The position numbers were made by a program, and so were the translations under genes. Positions 16,964-24,136 of a stretch of 64,000 nt of DNA are shown here, one piece after another. Position 1 is the stretch's first letter; every line of letters begins with the position of its first letter. The notes below the pieces were generated by a model, which had not been told where the DNA came from, ran no database searches, and saw nothing but the letters and a program-made list of their open reading frames with translations. This DNA comes from Nocardia rhizosphaerihabitans (GTDB taxonomy: Bacteria; Actinomycetota; Actinomycetes; Mycobacteriales; Mycobacteriaceae): positions 124,001 to 188,000 of the forward strand of contig NZ_BMNE01000012.1 of the NCBI RefSeq assembly GCF_014646295.1. Direction: 5' to 3'.

Positions 16964-18325
16964 TCAGCCGGCGTTCGGCTTGGTACGCACCGTGATTCCG
17001 CTGCCGAGACCCCCGCCGGAGGTGGCCTCGATATCGGCCAGAATGGGCCGGATCGGCACACCGAGCGAGGCCGTGCCGCCGTAGGGGGCCAGCTGGGTGT
17101 TGGCCTCGGTGCAGTTGGGCGCCTCGGAGGCGTTGGAGCCGCTGGTGATGCCCAGCGCGAGCGTGCCGGAGACGATCGCGCCGCCGCTGTCGCCGCCCAG
17201 GGTGCAGGCGGTGCTGGCGAAGCCACGGATGGTCTTGCTGACGCCCTCGGCGGTGAACAGCTGGGTCTCCACCCGATCCGCCGAAACGAAGCCGCAGGTG
17301 AAGGTGGAGGACTGGCCGGTCTTGCAGACCGGGGCGCCGGTGACCGGTTCGGCGGTGCCGGTGATCGCCAGCGTCGTGCCGTTCGCGCCGCGCACCCGTG
17401 GCTGATCCATGCCCGCGTTGACCGCGCGCTCGTTCAGCGTGATCACCGAGTAGTCCAGCGCGGCGGGCCCGCCGAGCACGGCCTTGGCGAACGAACCGAC
17501 CTCGGGGCTGTTCGGGATGTCGCGCACGTTCGGCACGTAGACCGGCGCGCTGCCACCCTTGTCGATGTTCGGGTTGCAGTGGCCCGCCGAGATATTGAGC
17601 GCGTTGCCCGCGGCGTCGGTGCTGTTGAAGCCGAACGAGCACACGTCGACGCCGCGCAGGGTCGCGTCGTGCAGGTCCTTGGTCGCGGTGATGTAGGTGT
17701 CGCCGCCCATCGGCTTGCGCTCGACCGGTCCGCCGCCGCCGGGGGAGATCACCACCTTGATGGTGGCGATCAGGGTCGGCAGGTTCAGCAGGTGGCCGGT
17801 GCCGGTGTTGGCGATGTTGAGCACCAGCTGGCTGTTGAGCACGTCGATGGCGACCGAGCTGATCGGCTCCGAGATCTCGCGCGGCAGGCTCGCGATCCAC
17901 TGGCTCAGTTGCAGCAGCGCGCCTTCCAGGCCGGTGGCCGAGATCGGGGCGAGGTGGGTCTGGTACCCGTCGGCCGCGGCGAGCTTGCCCGCGTCGGCGT
18001 TGGTGACCGCGACGACGGCCTTGCCTTCCGGGGTCAGCCAGGCGCCGGCGAAGGAGTCGGGGTTCTCGGCGCGGAAGCTGGCGGCGTAGTCGCGCAGTTG
18101 CTGCGCGCGGGCGGCGCGGTCGAGGTATTCGGTCGGGGTCATCCCGAGGTCGCGCGAGATCGCCGTCACCAGTTCGGCGGGCAGGGCGTCCGCGGAAAGC
18201 TGAAGCGGCGCAGCGGGTTCGGCCGAAGCCAAACCTGAGCCGACTAGTGGTGCCAGGAGAACAGTCGCGGCGAAACCGGCGGAGGCTGCCTTGACTGCGG
18301 CGCGACGCGCCACCAACTTGCGCAT
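16964..18325 (-). CDS. Secreted chymotrypsin-fold serine protease, paralogue
   Basis: This 453-residue enzyme has the same plan as its downstream neighbour: a signal peptide ending ASA-EP near residue 35, an alpha-lytic-type pro-domain (DLGMTPTEYLDRAARAQQL resembles DLKISPEEYLRRADIAQQV in the partner) and a protease domain with H249 in SAGHC, D291 in ALDYS and S380 in GGDSGG. The pair looks like a tandem duplication that has diverged strongly. Substrates are unknown; both are made as zymogens and exported. Confidence 0.87.
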   Translation of the reverse strand: MRKLVARRAAVKAASAGFAATVLLAPLVGSGLASAEPAAPLQLSADALPAELVTAISRDLGMTPTEYLDRAARAQQLRDYAASFRAENPDSFAGAWLTPEGKAVVAVTNADAGKLAAADGYQTHLAPISATGLEGALLQLSQWIASLPREISEPISSVAIDVLNSQLVLNIANTGTGHLLNLPTLIATIKVVISPGGGGPVERKPMGGDTYITATKDLHDATLRGVDVCSFGFNSTDAAGNALNISAGHCNPNIDKGGSAPVYVPNVRDIPNSPEVGSFAKAVLGGPAALDYSVITLNERAVNAGMDQPRVRGANGTTLAITGTAEPVTGAPVCKTGQSSTFTCGFVSADRVETQLFTAEGVSKTIRGFASTACTLGGDSGGAIVSGTLALGITSGSNASEAPNCTEANTQLAPYGGTASLGVPIRPILADIEATSGGGLGSGITVRTKPNAG

Positions 18326-18443
18326 GAAATCCCTTCGTCGGCACGAGTGATCGAGACCACCGCCGGCGGCTGTGATGTCGATCAGCGCATCACTCTAGGG
18401 CACGATCGCGCAGCGGGCGCGGTTACGGTACCCCCGCACCGGA

Positions 18444-19550
18444 TCAGTTGTAGCCGGGAATCCGCATGGGTGAGGGAAGTGAGCCCGGCGGGTAGTTCTG
18501 GAACGGCAGCAGCGGGCGCGTGGTGCTGCGGCCCGGCGGGGTCGACGGCGCGGTGGTGGTCGGTTCCGGCGTGGTCGTCGGCGGTGCTTCGGTGCTGGTC
18601 GTCGGCTCCGGTTCGGGCTCGGTGGTCGCGGTGACGACCGGCTCCAGCGTGGCGGTTTCGGCGACCGGCGGCGGGGGCAGCGCGGGCGGCGGCGTCGGCG
18701 TCACGGTGAGCGAGTCGGGGCGCGCGTCGGAGATCGGCGGCGGAGTGGTCGGCTCGGAACCGCTGAGCACCACCGAGACCGCGACGCCGCCGAGCAGCAG
18801 CCCGACGAGCGCGGCGGCGGCGATCAGCAGCGGGGTCCGGCTGCGCTGCGCGGGCGCCGGTGGTTCCACCGCCACGACCGGCATGGCCGTGGTCGGGTTC
18901 AGCGCCTTCGTCGGCTGTGACATCACCGGCATCGCCGCCGAATACGCCTGCGCGGTCGCCGCCGGACGTGGCAGCGCGGGCATCACATCGGTAGCGACCA
19001 TCGAGTTCTCGGTGACGATCGGATCGGGCGGTGTCGCGCCCGCCGGTGTCGCCAGCACCGCGACCAGCGCGGCCTGGGCCGCGGCCGTCGCGAACGACCG
19101 CCCCGCGTCGGCGTCGTCGGCGGCGGGCGGCAGCTCGTCCTCGCCCAGCAGCGCCACCGACTTCAGGCCCAGATAGTCCAGCGCCTCGCGCACACCGCGC
19201 ACGATCTCCGGCGACCAGTGCGCCGGATGCGTTGCGTAGAACTCGGCGGGGCCGCTGAGGTGCTCGGTGGTGAGATCGATGAGGCAGAACATCGCCGTCG
19301 CCAGCAAATCCTCGGCGCGGTAGGCCTCGCCGCCGTCGACATCCACCCCGGCCGGGTCGCCGACCGCGCGGACGAAACCGGAGATCGAGTGGGTGTGCCC
19401 GGACGGCGCGGGCCCGCCGAGGGCCGCGTCACCGTCGTCGGACATGTGCAGCACCGCATCGCGCGCGACGATCCGCACCGCGTCGTCCTCGGTGACCACC
19501 ACGGCGATGCACTCGTCATCGGCCATGCGCAGGCCGACCCCAGTGGCCAT
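18444..19550 (-). CDS. Reduced Hsp70-like membrane protein with Pro/Thr-rich tail
   Basis: The 368-residue product keeps only a first-lobe-like N-terminal domain (about 1-135) of the Hsp70-like family in this window. It lacks the phosphate-2 and adenosine motifs, so ATP binding is unlikely. A Pro/Ala linker leads to a single membrane segment (about 240-262) and a long Pro/Thr/Glu-rich tail that should lie outside. The start is the ATG at 19550, preceded by GCGAGG at a good distance; upstream sequence in the same frame is non-coding in character. It lies just downstream of iniR on the same strand (41 bases), suggesting one operon of Hsp70-like protein, iniR and this protein. Confidence 0.65.
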   Translation of the reverse strand: MATGVGLRMADDECIAVVVTEDDAVRIVARDAVLHMSDDGDAALGGPAPSGHTHSISGFVRAVGDPAGVDVDGGEAYRAEDLLATAMFCLIDLTTEHLSGPAEFYATHPAHWSPEIVRGVREALDYLGLKSVALLGEDELPPAADDADAGRSFATAAAQAALVAVLATPAGATPPDPIVTENSMVATDVMPALPRPAATAQAYSAAMPVMSQPTKALNPTTAMPVVAVEPPAPAQRSRTPLLIAAAALVGLLLGGVAVSVVLSGSEPTTPPPISDARPDSLTVTPTPPPALPPPPVAETATLEPVVTATTEPEPEPTTSTEAPPTTTPEPTTTAPSTPPGRSTTRPLLPFQNYPPGSLPSPMRIPGYN

Positions 19551-19591
19551 CCGATTTACCTCGCTTCGGCGTCGACGTCGTCCGCGTCGAG

Positions 19592-22078
19592 TTACACCAG
19601 CAGTGAACCGTGTCCCATGGCGCGGAGCATTGACAATAATTCCGATCGTGAGCGCGCGCCTATCCGGCGTCGGATTCGCGCGACGTGATGCTCCACGGTT
19701 TTCGCGGAAATGTACAGCCGTGCGCCGATCTCCCGATAGGTCAGACCGAGCAGCACCAGCTCGGCAACCTCGCGCTCGCGATCGCTGAGCGCGGCGGCCT
19801 CGCCGGTCAGCGGCGCAGGCCCGGCCGGTGTCTGCGGCAGCGGCTGCGGCGCAGGTCGCGACGGTTCGACGGGCTGGGCTTGAACCCGCACCGACCGGGC
19901 GAGCTTGAGCAGGGTGGTCGCGGTCGCCGAATCGCCCGCCGCGAGCGCGGCCTCGCTGGCCAGGCGGGCGGCGTCCCAGGTGAGCCCGAGTTCGGCCAGC
20001 GCCGACACCGCGGCCTGCACCTCGGCCGCCGCGACGTTGCCGCGCAGCACGAGCACCCAGGTGCGTCCGGCGTCGGCCAGCACGACCGCCTGCCGGTCGC
20101 CGGCCTCCGCGGCCGTCTTCAGCGCGTGGGCGTGGGGTAGCAGCTCCTGGGGCGATTCGTCGGCCAGCGCGGCCTGCACTCCGTACCAGTGGAAGGAGTT
20201 GGTCCAGGCGGGCGCGCGACCGAGTTTGCGCAGCAGCGACTTGGCCGCGTCGACGAGCGGTTCGATCCGGCGCACATCGCGTAGCCGGATGCCGGCCAGC
20301 CACAGTTCGCCGATCGGCAGCAGGCTCAGCAGGTCGGCCTCGAGCTGGTCGAACAGCGGGCAGGCGGCCTGCCAGGCGCGCGCGAGAGCCGCGTGATCGC
20401 CGCCACGGCGGGCCAGTCCCACCGCGAGGGCGTGCGCGAGGAGCTGATCGCGTGGGGCGAGCGCGGCGATGTCGATCCCGGCGAGTGTGCTCGCCGCGCC
20501 GCGTTCGTCGCCCCCGAGCAGAGCGGTCCAGGCCCCGAGCACCGGCAGCTGAGCGCCCCCGCCCGTGGCAGCCCTGGCCAGCGAGTCCCTGGCGCGGCTC
20601 GGCTCACCGGCGCCGAGGCAGAGCAGCGTGGCGATCGAGACCGCGGTGCTCGGCAGGTATCGATCGTCGCCGGTGTTGCCCGCTTGGATCAGGGTGGAGA
20701 TCGCGGCCGTCGTGCCCGCGCCGTGGGGATCGAGCGATTCGTGCAGCGCGGAGGCGATGAGTCGCGCGCCCGCGTCGGCCTCGGTCGGCGGCCAGCGCTG
20801 TGCGGCGCCGGACATCTGTGCCGCGCCCGCGAGGTCGCCCGCGAGGGTGAGCACCATCGCCGCGGGGGCCCAGTCGGCACCGACGCGGTCGGGGCCGAGC
20901 CAGGTGTATAGGCCGGCCGCGCGGCTGACCAAGCCGCGCCGGGTGAGCACGCCCGCGCAGATGCGTACCGCGGCAACGAGTTCGGTGTGGGCGACGCCGT
21001 CCGCGGTCAGCAGTGGTTCGGCCAGGCGGAGCGCGGTGTCGGTGTCACCGGCGTGTGCCGCGGCCTCGGCCCAGCGCACCGCGATCGACTCGACCGGGGC
21101 ACCAGCCGCGGCCGCGGCGGCGTAGTAGCGGGTCGCCTGATCGGACTTCTCCGCTGTGCGGCACAGGAATTCGGCGAGACGGGGATCGACGACGCCGGAC
21201 TCGGCCAGGATCAGCGCCGTCCGATCGCGCAGCAGGCCGGAGTCGATCCGCGCGGTGAGCAGCCTGCGCTGCACCTCGACGTAGCGGCGGTCGCCGAGCA
21301 GGGTGCGCAGCGGGGCCACCGCGGGCGCGAGGAGCAGGTCGGCGTCGGTGACCAGTGCGCCCGCCCTGGCGCGGTCGATCAGGTCGTGCGCGGTGTCGGG
21401 GCCGACGCCGAGTACCTCGGTGAGTTCGGTTGCGTCCAAACCGGTTCCGGTCGCGGCGATGACCAGCGTTTCGAGCAGGTCGGGTTCGATCGTGTCCAGG
21501 ATGGTGCGCGTCCATGCGGTGACGGCGTCGTCGACGGCGCTCACGCACGCCTCGAGCGGCGCCGAGCGCGCCGCGGTCAGCGCCGCGACCACGCCGCCGG
21601 GAATGCCTGCGGTCAACTGGTGGATGTGCAGCGCCAGGGGCTGGGACACGGCCATGCCGAGTTCCCTGGCGAACGCCGCGATGTCGGCGCTGCCCAGCGC
21701 ACGTAGGTCCACCGTGCGGCCGTGGCGCGCGACGGCTTCGGACAGGGCGCGCAGCCGGGGGTCGTGAGGGCGCGGCTGGGCGGCCAGAACGATCGAACGA
21801 TTTCCGGATTCGATCGCCGCGCACAGGGTGTGTAGCTCGGCGTCGGTGTAGCGGTGGACGTTGTCGGCGATGAGCACCGAGCGGCCGTTGTCGCGCGCGG
21901 ATTCGGCGACCGGGATGTCGCGGCCGCGTAGATGCGCGCGAACGGCCTTGAGCAGCATCGACTTTCCGGTTCCCGCCCGGCCGCGGATCAGCAGCAGTAC
22001 CGGCTGCTGAGCTGCGGCGTCGAGTTCGCGGAAGATGGTTCGGGCGTTCGGGAAGGTGTCGAGGGCGATATCAGCCAC
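19592..22078 (-). CDS. iniR: IniR-like STAND/LuxR transcriptional regulator
   Basis: This 828-residue protein has an N-terminal P-loop ATPase domain (Walker A GRAGTGKS at 33-40, VLIADNVHR as a Walker B-like strand), a long helical repeat middle and a C-terminal LuxR-type helix-turn-helix (LSDREREVAELVLLGLTYRE, then ISAKTVEHHVARIR). Size, plan and position next to iniBAC match M. tuberculosis Rv0339c (IniR). The GTG start at 22078 is supported by GGAGGA six bases upstream and overlaps the end of the Hsp70-like gene by eight bases. It probably activates iniBAC from the divergent promoter when a ligand triggers its ATPase. Confidence 0.85.
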   Translation of the reverse strand: MADIALDTFPNARTIFRELDAAAQQPVLLLIRGRAGTGKSMLLKAVRAHLRGRDIPVAESARDNGRSVLIADNVHRYTDAELHTLCAAIESGNRSIVLAAQPRPHDPRLRALSEAVARHGRTVDLRALGSADIAAFARELGMAVSQPLALHIHQLTAGIPGGVVAALTAARSAPLEACVSAVDDAVTAWTRTILDTIEPDLLETLVIAATGTGLDATELTEVLGVGPDTAHDLIDRARAGALVTDADLLLAPAVAPLRTLLGDRRYVEVQRRLLTARIDSGLLRDRTALILAESGVVDPRLAEFLCRTAEKSDQATRYYAAAAAAGAPVESIAVRWAEAAAHAGDTDTALRLAEPLLTADGVAHTELVAAVRICAGVLTRRGLVSRAAGLYTWLGPDRVGADWAPAAMVLTLAGDLAGAAQMSGAAQRWPPTEADAGARLIASALHESLDPHGAGTTAAISTLIQAGNTGDDRYLPSTAVSIATLLCLGAGEPSRARDSLARAATGGGAQLPVLGAWTALLGGDERGAASTLAGIDIAALAPRDQLLAHALAVGLARRGGDHAALARAWQAACPLFDQLEADLLSLLPIGELWLAGIRLRDVRRIEPLVDAAKSLLRKLGRAPAWTNSFHWYGVQAALADESPQELLPHAHALKTAAEAGDRQAVVLADAGRTWVLVLRGNVAAAEVQAAVSALAELGLTWDAARLASEAALAAGDSATATTLLKLARSVRVQAQPVEPSRPAPQPLPQTPAGPAPLTGEAAALSDREREVAELVLLGLTYREIGARLYISAKTVEHHVARIRRRIGARSRSELLSMLRAMGHGSLLV

Positions 22079-23843
22079 CGTTTCCTCCGAGGACCCGGCC
22101 CGGCAGCTGCGTGCCCGTTTCGATGGTCTCCTCGACCGCGCCGCCGACGCCGTCGAGCAGGTCACCGGGGTTCACCTTGATGGGCGGGACCTGCGGGCGC
22201 GGGGCGGGGGAGGGCGCTGGGGCTGGTGCGGGGGCCGGAGCGGGGGCGGGGGACTGCGGCTGTTCGGCGGGTGGCGCCTGCGCGGGTTGCCCGGTGGCGG
22301 GTTGTCCAGCTGCCGGTGCGGGTGCCGTGGTGCCGTCGGTGGTCGCGCCGGCCGGTGCGGGCGTTCCCGCGCCGGGCGCGCCCGCGGGTGCCCCTTCGGT
22401 GGTGCCGACCGGGATCGCACCCGGCGGCACGGCGGCGCTGGTCGCGCCAGGCCCGGACGGATCGGCGACGGTCGAGTCCGTGGTGTTCGGCGCCGACCCG
22501 GGAGTTCCGCCGGTGCTGGTCGACGCGGCGGCGCCGGGGGCGAGCGGCGCGCTCGTCGTCGCGTCGGGTCCGCTCGGCGTGGGCTGGGTGACGCCGCCGA
22601 TCGCGAGGGTGCCGGTGGCCAGGGCAGCCATGGTCAAGGCCGCCGCGGCGACGAGCGCCGCGCGTTTGGCCGACGACATCCGGGCGGGTTCGGGGTCGGC
22701 GGGCGGCAGCGCGAGCTCCTCGACGACCGGTGCCGCCGCCACCGGCGCCGCGGGCACGGCGGGGATGGCCTCGGTGGGCACGGAGATCGCGGCCACGTCC
22801 AGCGCGATCTCGGCCGCACCGTGCGCCGCGCTGGTCGCCGGGTCGGCGCAGGCGGTGACGGGCAGCCCGAATTCGGTCGAGATCAGCTCGGCGACCAGCG
22901 GGATCGCCCCGCCGCCACCGGTGAGCAGCACCCGGCTGACATCGCCGGGGGTGAGTCCGGCGCGGCGCACCGCGTCGCGGAGCAGGTTCATCGAGTCGAG
23001 CAGGGTCGGCCGCAGCAGATCTTCGAGTTCGCCGCGGGTCAGCCTGACCTGTTCGATGCGGCCGGTGGGGTCGAGCATGCCCACCGGAACCACCGTCGCG
23101 GTAATTCTGGAGAGCTCCTCTTTCGCATTTCTGCAGCGGGCTCGCAATGCCGAAAGTTCTTGTTCGACGGCCGGGTCGAATGGATCGATATCATTTCCGT
23201 CCAGAACATTTGCCAGGACGTAGCGCATCGTCAGCAAATCGAATTCCGAGCCGGCGATCGCGGTGCTGTGCACCGGCGCGCCCAGCAGACCGGCCTGTTC
23301 GCCGGTGCGTAGCACGGTGACCGTCAGGCCGCTCGCGCCCAGGTCGTACACGGCCAGCGCGCCGTCGTCGAGCAGGCCGTTCTCCATCTCGTACCGGCGC
23401 ACCGCGGCCAGCGGCTCTGGGACCAATGTCACTTCTGGCAGTCCCGCGCGCGCGAGCGCGGCCCGCGCGTTCTCGATTGTCTGCTCCGGCCACCATACGG
23501 GGCAGCACGCGACGATGGTCGCCACCTCGGCGGATTCGCCTGCGGCGCCGGAGAGTTCGGTGACCAGCGCGCGGGTCGCTGCGGCGACGAGGTCGGCCGC
23601 GTCGTGTGTCGAACCGTCCTCTGCCAGCATGTCTACCGGGTCGCCGACCCTGGACAGGTAGTCGTCGACGACCACTCCGCGCGCGTGACGGGTGGCGTCG
23701 GCGAACCCGATCGAGCCGTCCGCGCCGAGCAGCAGGGTGCTGCGGTGTCTGCGGACAGTGGCACCAGCCCCGTCGGCGGTGGTGGCCGCGGCGACCGAAT
23801 TCGCGGCTCCGACAGTGATGCCGAGCGCCAGACGCTCTGTCAT
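22071..23843 (-). CDS. Hsp70-like transmembrane protein coupled to iniR
   Basis: The first 350 of 590 residues form an actin/Hsp70-type ATPase with all three nucleotide motifs: LGITVGAANS (phosphate 1), VYDLGASG near 166 (phosphate 2) and LLTGGGGAIP near 307 (adenosine). The peptide-binding domain is replaced by a linker, one membrane segment (about 395-415) and a roughly 170-residue Pro/Ala/Gly/Thr-rich tail expected outside the membrane. The start is the ATG at 23843, giving MTERLALGITVG; upstream residues are not plausible. Its stop overlaps the iniR start, so both are made together. It occupies the place of Rv0340 in mycobacteria. A role in passing a wall signal to IniR is inference. Confidence 0.75.
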   Translation of the reverse strand: MTERLALGITVGAANSVAAATTADGAGATVRRHRSTLLLGADGSIGFADATRHARGVVVDDYLSRVGDPVDMLAEDGSTHDAADLVAAATRALVTELSGAAGESAEVATIVACCPVWWPEQTIENARAALARAGLPEVTLVPEPLAAVRRYEMENGLLDDGALAVYDLGASGLTVTVLRTGEQAGLLGAPVHSTAIAGSEFDLLTMRYVLANVLDGNDIDPFDPAVEQELSALRARCRNAKEELSRITATVVPVGMLDPTGRIEQVRLTRGELEDLLRPTLLDSMNLLRDAVRRAGLTPGDVSRVLLTGGGGAIPLVAELISTEFGLPVTACADPATSAAHGAAEIALDVAAISVPTEAIPAVPAAPVAAAPVVEELALPPADPEPARMSSAKRAALVAAAALTMAALATGTLAIGGVTQPTPSGPDATTSAPLAPGAAASTSTGGTPGSAPNTTDSTVADPSGPGATSAAVPPGAIPVGTTEGAPAGAPGAGTPAPAGATTDGTTAPAPAAGQPATGQPAQAPPAEQPQSPAPAPAPAPAPAPSPAPRPQVPPIKVNPGDLLDGVGGAVEETIETGTQLPGRVLGGNGG

Positions 23844-23975
23844 TGGACAACCCCGTTCGCAGGACTTCCGGTGGACCGGTAGACGGTGTGGACAACGAGA
23901 TCGCCAGGGTGGCCGACGTCCCACCCGATCTGTCGGTTGCCGATAGGCCGCTGTTACCTGCGGCGGGGCAGATAC

Positions 23976-24010
23976 GGGGAAATTCCCCTAATCGGCGATG
24001 AGCCCCTAAT
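23976..24010. promoter_or_regulatory. Candidate control region of the divergent ini promoters
   Basis: The 293-base gap between the Hsp70-like/iniR operon and iniB contains GGGGAAATTCCCC (23976-23988, a perfect odd palindrome) fused to a direct repeat CCCCTAAT at 23985 and 24003, 18 bases apart. A weaker CCCCATTA follows at 24040. Direct repeats on one face of the helix fit a multi-domain LuxR activator such as IniR. No convincing -35 box is visible; TAGCGT at about 24068 could be the iniB -10. Confidence 0.4.
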
Positions 24011-24136
24011 GGATGGGCCCCGAGTGAACTAGGTATTCGCCCCATTACCTGTAACGGCTGGCGGACCTAGCGTGAAAGACATTCCGACGACAACGGATCG
24101 GGCACCACCGCCCATGATCTGGAGGAGCTGATCTCG

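Noticed and set aside
14670..17084. 804-codon open frame on the plus strand
   Set aside because: Antisense to the NRDE gene and the first protease, both with complete signature residues. It is a composition artefact.
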